A stretch of 64,000 nt of DNA from contig OW569380.1 in NCBI GenBank assembly GCA_937625935.1, positions 186,001-250,000 on the forward strand, written 5' to 3'. This document shows positions 19,326 to 28,000 of this stretch, piece by piece. The translations under genes were made by a program, and so were the position numbers. The stretch comes from Tetramitus jugosus. Its lineage: Eukaryota > Heterolobosea > Eutetramitea > Acrasida > Vahlkampfiidae. Every line of letters starts with the position of its first letter. Position 1 is the stretch's first letter. The notes under the pieces are model-generated. The model was not told where the DNA came from. It ran no database searches and saw only the letters and a program-made list of their open reading frames with translations.

Positions 19326-20663
19326 ATGAGTGCACCAAAACATCATATACTAATTCTCAATCTGGGCAGCTCTTCCCTCAAGTTTCACTTGTATCACGTA
19401 TCAGATGGCTCTGATCAGAGCAGTGTCAGATCAAGTCAAATTTCGCTCCTGTATCATGGACTCGTGGAACGCATTGGTGAGTTAAAGGGTAGTGCTATCA
19501 AACTTCGAAGCAATGTGGACAATCAGAAGAAGAAGGAACAATGGGACGAAAAAATGGACTCGCATGCAGATGCCATTGACAAGGTGTTTGAAATCTTGAA
19601 AGACAAGGACATTAAGGATATTAAGGACTCTTTGTTGTTCATTGGTCATCGTGTCGTTCATGGGGGTCAATCGTTCCACGACAAGAATTCTGCTCATTTG
19701 ATCAATGATGACACTGTGCAGGAGATTGAAAAGGTGTCAGAGCTCGCACCACTGCACAATCCAGTCAACCTCAAGGGTATTGTCGAATGCAGGAAAAAGT
19801 TTGAGGATACACCGCAGATTGCAGTGTTTGACACGAGCTTTCATCACACTTTACCTCCAGTGGCCTTCACATATGCATTACCAAAGGATATTGTCGATCG
19901 TCAAGTAAGAAAATATGGTTTCCATGGTATCTCGCACGAGTATGTATCTCATGAAGCGACCAAGTTCCTTCGAGAGAGAGCAAGTCGTAACAGTGGTAGC
20001 GCCAATGAAGATGATGAAGAACTAAAGTTGATCACACTGCATTTGGGCAATGGTTGCAGTGCTTGTGCAATCAAGGGAGGCAAAAGCATTGAAACATCGA
20101 TGGGAATGACACCACTACAGGGATTGGTGATGGGAACGAGGTGTGGAGATATCGACCCAGAATTCATCTTTTATACGTTGAGAAAGCATGATAATACAGT
20201 GAATCGCGACACTGTGTATGCGATTGAGAAGATGTTGAATGGAAAGAGTGGACTCAAAGGCGTGTGTGGAGTCAATGACATGAGAAGTGTAATTGAACAA
20301 ATGAATAGTGGCAGTGAAGATGCAAAGTTAGCATTTGAGCTCTTTTGCTATCGTATTAAGCAATACATTGGTTCCTACTTTGTAACATTGAGCGGATGTA
20401 ATGCCATAGTGTTCACTGCTGGTATCGGAGAGAACTCTGCTGATGTGAGAAGAGAGGTTTGCAAGCAATTGACATGCATTGGTGTTGAGTTGGATGATGA
20501 GTTGAACTCCAGTCAGGATCACGACTCAAGTGCAGTGCGTGATGTTGCAACAGCAAACAGTGCCGTACGGATCCTGGTTGTACCAACTGACGAAGAACGG
20601 CAGATTGCTCTCATGGGACTACAGTTGCTCGCAGAGAGGAAGGATGCCACAGTAAACTCATAA
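19326..20663 (+). CDS. ackA: Acetate kinase
   Basis: 445 residues from the ATG at 19326; no upstream in-frame ATG was needed. Acetate kinase moves phosphate between acetyl-phosphate and ADP to give acetate and ATP. Motifs of the acetate/propionate kinase (ASKHA) fold: ILNLGSSSLKF at the N-terminus (phosphate 1), FIGHRVVHGG, FDTSFHHTLPP, YGFHGISHEYVS, TLHLGNGCSACAIKGGKSIETSMGMTPLQGLVMGTRCGDIDP in parts, and FTAGIGENSADVR. A 25-residue insert (NSGSANEDDEE region) is low-complexity. Together with the divergent phosphoketolase it forms a two-step route from pentose phosphate to acetate plus ATP. It looks intact and cytosolic. Confidence 0.95.
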   Translation: MSAPKHHILILNLGSSSLKFHLYHVSDGSDQSSVRSSQISLLYHGLVERIGELKGSAIKLRSNVDNQKKKEQWDEKMDSHADAIDKVFEILKDKDIKDIKDSLLFIGHRVVHGGQSFHDKNSAHLINDDTVQEIEKVSELAPLHNPVNLKGIVECRKKFEDTPQIAVFDTSFHHTLPPVAFTYALPKDIVDRQVRKYGFHGISHEYVSHEATKFLRERASRNSGSANEDDEELKLITLHLGNGCSACAIKGGKSIETSMGMTPLQGLVMGTRCGDIDPEFIFYTLRKHDNTVNRDTVYAIEKMLNGKSGLKGVCGVNDMRSVIEQMNSGSEDAKLAFELFCYRIKQYIGSYFVTLSGCNAIVFTAGIGENSADVRREVCKQLTCIGVELDDELNSSQDHDSSAVRDVATANSAVRILVVPTDEERQIALMGLQLLAERKDATVNS

Positions 20664-21156
20664 TTCCAACAAGTTCATTTGTAGAACACTCACGTTTGCG
20701 ATCATAACCCAATATGAGAGAACTGTTACCTTCATTTCTCGAGCTGTAATAATCTTTGTTTACACGGAATATCATGTTTGCTTGTTACTTCAGATCTGTT
20801 TGCTCCAAAGATGCATCATGATACTTATCCACCAACTCTGGAACAACATGTTTGCTATTAATTGTACTGACTAAACTCATTTGAAAACATTTGCAATCAT
20901 AACTCACTCTGAGAGAAGAACTTCTGATACTTTGTTTATTTTCTTTCAGACATCTTGTCGGTCTCATATACTTTGGAAATGAACGAGCAAAACCTTGGTC
21001 TCATTGTGCTTTCATTCAGAATTTCATCGTGTCCATCCATTGTTACCTTCATTTCTCGAGCTCTATTGGAGAGAATGTTTCTTTAGTAGCTACTTAGACG
21101 CGCACTATCTGTTTGTTCTCTGTTCGAACTCTATGGCGCTTCACTGGTCATGAAGC
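20664..21156. other. Intergenic with a 22-bp direct repeat; no convincing gene
   Basis: About 490 bp after acetate kinase. It contains two exact copies of a 22-bp sequence starting TGTTACCTTCATTTCTCGAG (20724-20745 and 21041-21062), and a looser similarity between the bases following the first copy and those near 20885-20950. A 60-codon minus-strand frame (20785-20967) has no recognisable features. It may be a decayed segment. Confidence 0.4.
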
Positions 21157-21423
21157 TTACACAATTGGGTTTTGATTCGTTGTAAAATTCGTGTTCGAAG
21201 TGACCTGATTGTTCTTTGTCAACACTGTCGCATCTGAATGCTTGACTATTGGATCATGCAAAATCAAGCTCTCTGGCAACAATTGAACAAAATTGTCATT
21301 CAAATGTCTCACTCGATAGTAGTGCTCGTGGTCTCTGCTGAATGGATTGGATGGAGCTCTATTCTCTACAATGTACACATGAGGTGCATCTGCAAACTTT
21401 CTAATGGTGCCAGTCAATGTCAT
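21157..21423 (-). CDS. Small protein of unknown function
   Basis: 88 residues with an ordinary amino-acid mix: charged and aromatic residues in the middle (VENRAPSNPFSRDHEHYYRV), then a hydrophobic LLPESLILHDP stretch and an N/T-rich C-terminus. No signal, TM segment or known motif. The composition is more protein-like than that of chance frames of this size, but the case rests on that alone. It might also be one exon of a larger gene. Confidence 0.35.
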   Translation of the reverse strand: MTLTGTIRKFADAPHVYIVENRAPSNPFSRDHEHYYRVRHLNDNFVQLLPESLILHDPIVKHSDATVLTKNNQVTSNTNFTTNQNPIV

Positions 21424-21671
21424 TGCTATCTTGTATCGCTTGAATGTAGGTTGGTTCTTTGTTGTAGTTTGTGGTTACGTGTTGGTTCGTTTATTTGTGC
21501 CAATGTGAGCTCGAATATAAATTTGAATTGAGGGTGTGTGGTGGTACCTTGGTGATTAGTCTGAATTATCTGCCAGGTGTCGCTCCACGTTTCCTAAAGA
21601 CAAAAAAAGGCAATGGATTCAATCATTTGCAATCAAAAAGATCGCCGCTGGATGGAAACTCAAAAAAACAA

Positions 21672-21715
21672 CTAAAGGCAGGCCCAACCGAGAATCGAAC
21701 CCTTACCTTTGTCTC
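21672..21715 (-). pseudogene. 3' part of a decayed tRNA gene
   Basis: On the minus strand the stretch carries a tRNA-like T-arm (GGGTTCGATTCTC) followed by an acceptor-like TTGGGCC, and then a T7 run (plus-strand A-run at about 21662-21668) like a Pol III terminator. No D-arm, anticodon arm or matching 5' acceptor could be found in the next 60 bases, and the T-stem has two mismatches. I read it as a broken tRNA gene. Its 5' side faces the LINE relic that begins at about 21770. Confidence 0.4.
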
Positions 21716-21769
21716 TATTTTTGCCGCTTTGGAGAAATCACTACGCAGATGGAATCATCAAGATCGTCG

Positions 21770-21990
21770 ATAGTACTAACTTCATGTGGCCCATGCCGAG
21801 GAAGTCGAGCAGAGAGTACCTCATGGGAATGATGGGATTAGAGAACGACGCTGTCGACCAGGTGGCAGATGCGCTGATGAAAAATGGGATGAAACAAGAA
21901 GTAGCGCATCGAAAGGCCCGTAGTTTTGTGTGCACACAAAAGCAGAATTGGCATGTGCAACCAGCTTGTAGTAACAGGAGAACTCCATGA
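21770..21990 (+). mobile_element. Element E: short relic of a LINE ORF2 C-terminus
   Basis: Conceptual translation gives SSREYLMGMMGLENDAVDQV followed by ADALMKNGM and a KARSFV segment. It aligns with the C-terminal region of element A (SREFLKGMMGIETNAIEDV) and element D (SKEYMLGMLGIETRALKQV). Only about 60 residues of similarity remain, so it is heavily 5'-truncated, and no 3' hairpin or poly-A is evident. It points away from the tRNA relic at 21672-21715, the same geometry as the other copies. Confidence 0.7.
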
Positions 21991-22052
21991 AGAATTGGAT
22001 TGGCTGGCTCAACAACTAAAAGTATAGGGCGAACAGAGAACAATAATTTTGA

Positions 22053-23630
22053 TTAGTATGAGCATGTTCGACGATGTTGTTGTGCTTGATCCGGGTCTCG
22101 GTAGCTCCTCAAACAACACCAAAAGAATTCATAGGTACAGGATCCACATGTCATATGCATGCACCTACCATTCTTTTCTATTGCCACGCTACAGCGTGGA
22201 CAAGATTTGGTGTGGCTCAAGATCCAAGCTTCTGATGTTTGCTGATCTTTCTTTTTCTGCAGTTGCCTCTTTTGGTCCTCATCATATCCAGCACATGATA
22301 AACCTCTGTGCCAAACCATTTCATGTTCTGTGCAAATGATCTGATCACAAGCCTTGCAGAGTTCTTTTGGTTTTGAAGCGTTAGGCACATGAATTTCTTC
22401 ACAACCAGGAGAGGGACACCAAATCCAATCCCTTCTTACATCAGTCGATTGAATTGATTCAAAGAATACGGAATTCCTACGAGCCTCCAAATGCTCTGTT
22501 CTTTTGGATGTTTCATAAATCTTGAATTCAGCATCACTAATTAGTCCATTCTTCAATGCAGCTCGAATATCTAGGTAAGTGATCAATTTTCCACAATTCA
22601 TAGCACATGTAATGTTTGAACTCTGATTATTCATTATTTTTGTCCTCAACTGGGTTGAAAAGCATGTAGGGCAAACCTCGCACTCCTTACTACATCTGGA
22701 AGCACAAATGAAAGCCTCTTCACGCTCCATATAGCAGATGTTGCATGTTTTAACTCTGTTGTCATGAATAGTGGGGATAACAATATCTGAAGTACCAGTA
22801 GATGTACCTGTTTTTCCCTTTCTCCAATCAGATCTGAGTGACTTTCCTTGGGCGACCGATGGGGAAGTGTGCCCTGCTTCTTCAGGGATATGGGAGAAAG
22901 AACTTCGCAATGATCCAAAGTATTCGGAGCGGTTAGATATCAGCGAATCTGTGTTGATCTGAGTATTTTGATTTGTATCAGGTTTCGTGTGACTATCTCT
23001 GGACTTTCCACAGTTTCTACATGTCTTTTTCCAGATGTGCTCTTCATAATTCGAACAACCAAGAGAATTGGTAGTTAGTGGCACTACCTCGTTTGAAACT
23101 GTGATTCTTTCACTTTGAGGAGATCGATTTGTGACAACACTAGGTCTGTTCACCGAAATGTCAGCTTGGGAAGAAATAGTTTGCCTCTTGGTGTGTTGCA
23201 CATCAGTTGATTGCAGAGCTATAGGTTCTGCAACGTGTTCTTCCCTAGTTCTGCCACAGCTCTTGCAAGTCTTTTTCCAAGTGTGCTCATATCTTGTGCA
23301 ATGGATGTCTCTTGGCTCCGGATTCATGACATCCGAGTGTTTCTTTTGACTGCTATCATGTGGCTCTGATCTAGCAACTTGGTGGGAAGTAATTGAGTTT
23401 TCCTCCTTGATGTGGCCATGTTTTCTCTCTGCTGAACCGAATTCTACTCTCGAATTGACTCGCTGGGAACTCTCTGAACGGCCATGTGACAGTACATTTG
23501 CTCTTGTTGGAGAATTTTCAACAGTGACCGACTGACCTACTCCTTGTTGAGATTGTTCAAGTCGAAGAACACTTGCAGTCACTAAAAAACCTTGATTCAC
23601 CAAATACCTATGAATTGATTCCAAATCCAT
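22053..23630 (-). CDS. RBR-type E3 ubiquitin ligase with a LisH-like N-terminus and two CCCH motifs
   Basis: 525 residues. Residues 3-26 look like a LisH dimerisation helix pair (ESIHRYLVNQGFLVTASVLRL). Two near-identical motifs follow at about 111-132 and 192-214: C..YE.H.WKKTC..CG..R..H, which could each hold one zinc. Residues ~296-350 form RING1 (CNICYMEREE...CPTCF), 403-446 an IBR (WCPSPGC...CKACDQIICTEHEMVWH), and 477-506 RING2 (CPRCSVAIEKNGRCMHMTC). Cys490, in the NGRCMHM motif, matches the catalytic cysteine of parkin-type ligases, so the enzyme should pass ubiquitin through a thioester. The family call is strong; the substrate is unknown. Confidence 0.85.
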   Translation of the reverse strand: MDLESIHRYLVNQGFLVTASVLRLEQSQQGVGQSVTVENSPTRANVLSHGRSESSQRVNSRVEFGSAERKHGHIKEENSITSHQVARSEPHDSSQKKHSDVMNPEPRDIHCTRYEHTWKKTCKSCGRTREEHVAEPIALQSTDVQHTKRQTISSQADISVNRPSVVTNRSPQSERITVSNEVVPLTTNSLGCSNYEEHIWKKTCRNCGKSRDSHTKPDTNQNTQINTDSLISNRSEYFGSLRSSFSHIPEEAGHTSPSVAQGKSLRSDWRKGKTGTSTGTSDIVIPTIHDNRVKTCNICYMEREEAFICASRCSKECEVCPTCFSTQLRTKIMNNQSSNITCAMNCGKLITYLDIRAALKNGLISDAEFKIYETSKRTEHLEARRNSVFFESIQSTDVRRDWIWCPSPGCEEIHVPNASKPKELCKACDQIICTEHEMVWHRGLSCAGYDEDQKRQLQKKKDQQTSEAWILSHTKSCPRCSVAIEKNGRCMHMTCGSCTYEFFWCCLRSYRDPDQAQQHRRTCSY

Positions 23631-23780
23631 TGTTTTTGTTTGTTCCGTTCACAAGTTTTGACGTGGTGAAATGTGAAGGAAGACTTCGGACAAAATTCTA
23701 GTTCCCATTCCACAAAGTACATGCACGACGAAGAACTCAATGAGCCAATGTAACAGGAACCAAGGAAAAGGTCAAAACTC

Positions 23781-23860
23781 TGACGAGGGCGGGATTTGAA
23801 CCCGCGCCCCGAAGGACTGCGGCCTTAACACAGCGTCTTAGACCACTCGACCACCTCGCC
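23781..23860 (-). tRNA. tRNA-Leu(AAG)
   Basis: Minus strand from 23860: acceptor GGCGAGG pairs with CCTCGTC (one G-U), the D-arm holds GAGTGGTCTAAG, the anticodon stem CTGTG/CGCAG closes the loop TTAAGGC (anticodon AAG), a class II variable arm (TCCTTCGGGG) and T-arm GGGTTCAAATCCC follow, with discriminator A. A TTTT terminator lies at about 23777-23774 on the minus strand. No intron. The full-length LINE begins 56 bp upstream of the first base. Confidence 0.96.
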
Positions 23861-23901
23861 ATTTCGATAATTTTGCTCCGAAAGTAGACCAGCTCCAGTT
23901 T

Positions 23902-23916
23902 TTTGGAATGAATTTC
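23902..23916 (+). repeat. Target-site duplication of element D, 5' copy
   Basis: TTTGGAATGAATTTC here recurs exactly at 28995-29009, right after the element's poly-A. The end of this copy is 56 bp from the tRNA-Leu(AAG) start. Confidence 0.93.
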
Positions 23917-23926
23917 AAAAAAACAG

Positions 23927-25039
23927 ATGCAAACAAACGAAATCATTCCATCCTCTCAAGGGGTGCGCGAGTATGTCAAAAACAGGCATGCGGTATGGAC
24001 TGCACTTCCCACAGGAGGTACAGTCAACAAACGTGAAGTGGTCATTAAGGGTAGTAACCAACAGGGCTCGGTCATGGAGGTTGCGAGGCATGTCGCAAGC
24101 AGGTGTTCACCTTGGGCCACTAGAGTCCAGGTGATCAAATGGGAGAAAGATGAGTACATTGCATGGCTCAACATCAAGAAAGACGAGATCTATGAGTTTG
24201 TGGAGCATTTCAACACAACAAAGTGTGTGAAAAATGCCAAGGCATTCATCAAGAGAGGATTAGACAATGACAAGAAGCTTGTTATGCATGGTGTAGAAGG
24301 AAAAACTACGGAGGAGATTGCAAGACTTGTTGGAACTGAGAAAGTACAACAAGTGGTGAAGAACAGTAATACGGCCTTTGTTACAATGAGGTCACCAACA
24401 TACGCGCAAGCACTGATTGAAGATTCTCGTCTCAGTGTGAAGGTGAGCAAGTACACTGAAAGAAGGGAGGAACCAATCATGGTGGTTAACCGAAGATTGG
24501 AAACCACTAGAAAACAACTCACTCTAATGGTCGAGTCTCTTACAAGAAAAATGAACAAGTTGGAACTGGAGTTGAATAAGCTCAAAGTAAATGCTTCTAT
24601 TCAGCAAGAGGAGCCACAAAGGAAGATACAGAAGAGGACGACTAAGAAGCGAGCATCGAACCAGTCAAGAGACGGGGCTGAAGCAACACAAACCACTGCG
24701 GAGCTAGCAGTGGAAACAGATAATTGGGACTCAGTTTTACTTCCTGATGTAAGAGACGATATGCTAGATGATCTAGGCCACTCCCCTCAAAGACGTAGAA
24801 GTAAGAGCACGAGTGCACTAGGAAGCAGGTCAGCTTTCGAGGAACTGGCCGAGATGTGTCTCGTGAATGGCGGAGACACTCCTGTGAAGAGTAATGGCAA
24901 GAGGTGCTCCACCACGCAACTGGATGAACAAAATCAGAGAAAGAGGCAATTGGTCAACACTCCGATCAGATTGCCGTCTTTAAGAAGCAGAAGGGCACCT
25001 GAAGCGGAAGTGCCGAGGAGAGTTCCGAACCAATGTTAG
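23927..25039 (+). CDS. LINE ORF1 RNA-binding protein (element D)
   Basis: 370 residues. The N-terminal half has two blocks with RRM-like spacing: REVVIKGSNQQGSV...VQVIKWEKDEYIAWLNIKKDEIYEF, and KLVMHGVEGKTTEEIARLVG...TAFVTMRSPTYAQALI. A leucine-rich amphipathic segment (RKQLTLMVESLTRKMNKLELEL) could trimerise or dimerise it. The C-terminal half is charged, K/R/Q/S-rich and probably disordered. No CCHC knuckles are present. The presumed role is coating the element RNA and delivering it to chromatin. The stop codon overlaps the ORF2 start (ATGTTAG at 25033-25039), so ORF2 is likely made by termination and re-initiation. Confidence 0.88.
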   Translation: MQTNEIIPSSQGVREYVKNRHAVWTALPTGGTVNKREVVIKGSNQQGSVMEVARHVASRCSPWATRVQVIKWEKDEYIAWLNIKKDEIYEFVEHFNTTKCVKNAKAFIKRGLDNDKKLVMHGVEGKTTEEIARLVGTEKVQQVVKNSNTAFVTMRSPTYAQALIEDSRLSVKVSKYTERREEPIMVVNRRLETTRKQLTLMVESLTRKMNKLELELNKLKVNASIQQEEPQRKIQKRTTKKRASNQSRDGAEATQTTAELAVETDNWDSVLLPDVRDDMLDDLGHSPQRRRSKSTSALGSRSAFEELAEMCLVNGGDTPVKSNGKRCSTTQLDEQNQRKRQLVNTPIRLPSLRSRRAPEAEVPRRVPNQC

Positions 25040-28000
25040 AAATCATGTGGTACAATGTCAACGGACTGCCTGGTAAATCCGTCGACATACTCAACATGTT
25101 GGAGCAGGAGGACATCGATGTGCTTTTGCTGCAAGAAACAAGAATATTACACCAGGTGCAACTGACGCGGTTGCAAAAACAATTGGCAGCACTGAATTAT
25201 GCAATCCTATGCGAATTTCCCAGTCGATATCTGGCTACGATTATCAACACGAAGAACGTCACCAGTTATGGCAGTGTCCACAACGGGGAACGCCTCCAAG
25301 TGGTGAGAGTAGAATGTGCCAGTGAAACCATTTACATTGCTAATCATTACGGTCCACACAAGATTGATGTTCCCCACTACAACTACGTCAAAGAAACAAT
25401 GAGCAGTATCGCATCATCTGGTAAGGTCCTATTTGGAGGTGATCATAATGCAGTGGTCGCTAAGGAGGACAGAACATCGGGTCGCAAAGATCCGAATACG
25501 AATTGTCTGATCAGCTCCATGTATAGTTGTAACATGCAGGATATCAACCGGGTGTTAGGAGTGCATAAATTCCACACCTACTTCAAGAGGACTATGTCAT
25601 CTAGAATTGATTCTACATGGGCCAACAAGGCAGCTCTAAGTGTCGTCCGAAATATAGAAGCGTTCACAAGAAACGGGGCTCTGACTGATCACATACCAAC
25701 GAAGGTGTCAGTGGAAGTGGAACACAAGACTGATGGCTGTGACAAGGATGATAGAACAAGCATGGTCTTCCCCAAGAACAAACTGGACAGTAGATGGGCG
25801 AACTACGCCACTGAAGTGCTGTCTGATCTGTCTAAGCAACGGATAGAGGATATGAGTGACCCACAAACACAATGCGAAATGTTGACCAAAGTCCTGGTTA
25901 CTCGGGCTGTGGAGTTCTTTGGCGAACAGAGCACTACAAAGCGCTGGGTGGATAATAGGCGTGTGAGAAGACTCATCCAGAGCAGAAAACTTGTGCTCGA
26001 TTATCTAGTCAGCGGTACTGTCGGCGAGCATTTGTGTAAAGTACTCACTAACTATGGTGGACAAACAGAAATAGGAAGAGAGTCAGTATGGTCGACACTG
26101 GGAATAATCAATCAGAGATTGTATCAAGAGAGGACTAGACACACGTGTAAGAGATTCAGACGGTGGGAGTGGGTTGCAAGAACATCAGAGTTCGTAAACC
26201 CGAGTAAGTTCTTCTCTACGGCAAGCGCAAAGAAATCTAACCGAATCAGGCTTAACACCATTGAAGAAGAGGGCATGACTCACACCGACCCAGAAAAGGT
26301 AAGCAGCAAGGCGGCAGAATATTTTGAGTCGGCCTTCTCACATTCCTATGCGGACATGAGCTATCTTAGTGAGCTTGAAGCTCCCAGAATGGAGGAAATG
26401 ATTAAGAAGGAGTATACGGAGATCACGGTGGAAGAAGTTCGTAATGCAGTTAAATGGCTGAGGAATAGGAAATGCCCGGGGCCTGATGGCATTCACAACG
26501 AAATGCTCAAAATGCCAGTGACTGAAAGCAGAGATTACAGTTGGGAACTAGCAGAAGTGCTGGCCCACCTTTTCAACAACATACTGGTGAGTGGGGTGTT
26601 CCCCACCGTGTGGAAGGAGTGTACGATTATTCCGGCGTACAAGAAAGGGAGTGCACAAGACATTGCGAACTACAGGCCCATCTGCCTCCTCAGCTCAGTG
26701 GCTAAGTTGTTCACCAGATTGCTTAACACCAGAGTGTCTAAGGCAGCGGAAGCGGCTTCGATATTCACAAATACTCAAGGAGGAGGTAGGAAATTCAGGG
26801 ACATCAGAGAGAAGCTATCGATTATGAGGGGTGTTATCGACCATGCAAACAGGAACGATAGCCAGTTGTATTTGTTGCTGACCGATATTGCGAAAGCTTT
26901 TGATTCTGTCCCACACAACGCCATCAGGGAAGTGTACTCGTTCTTTGGATTCCCAAGTAGTATCGTCGGACTGGTACACGATATGGTTACAAACAATTGG
27001 GCCCGAGTGATGACGGGAACATTATCGCGACGTTTTTCAATAGGTAAGGGTACAAGGCAGGGTGATTCGTTGTCACCAACTACGTACGTTCTAGTCCATC
27101 AAACTGTGCTACTGTATACTGCCAGGCTTGCTAAGGGTTACCCGGCAGGGACTCAAAACATTTGGAATGTTGCGTACGTGGACGATTGTAATCTCATGTC
27201 AAGTGATAGAAATGACATCGAGATGACTGCAAACCGCATGAACGAGGTTTTGGGTAAGTTAAAGATGACCATGCACCCCACCAAGCTGGAATTGTATGTC
27301 AGAAAACATGGAAAAACACCATCAGACCATAATATAATGGTCAATGGAGTGGTTGTGGCTGCAAATGGAAGTAGGAAAGTTTTCAGGGCACTAGGACTCT
27401 TCACGAACCTAAATGGTTGCACTGTCAAACAGAAAGAGCAAGCCCGAGACAAGGTGGAAAGGGTCATCAAGCGACTCCACATTATGAGACTAACTGCCAG
27501 ACAAGTAGCGAGGATCGTCAACACATGCATCCACCCGGTGTTTCTTTACGCTTCCGAGTTCACTGAGTGGGGGGCAGGGTGGATCAACCGAGTGAATCAT
27601 ATAGGCAAAGCATTGATCAAACGGGGTTCTGTTGCAATGCGGAGGTACCCCTCAGAATTGTTGCATGTGGCGTGCGATAATGGTGGCTTCGGTCTCCGTA
27701 GATTTGAGGAATCATTGCTGGTGAACACTGCTTGGTTCATCATCAACATGCTGAAAGGGAAGCATGATGGCGAGGCTCACAGACTGTTGTTGGATACGCT
27801 TGAGGAGATCAGGCATCTACAAACATTCCAGGTAGAGAATGTATTCCAATCCAACAACAGGATTGAGCTCGTCGCACATAGCTATCTTAAGTGGTGTGCT
27901 GTCCGTATGCACACCAACCACCTCACTATTTCTTGTGGGAATGAGGTCAACTGTCTGAGTTGCAATCTGGCACTCTCTCAGCCAAATGACATCATCAAAA

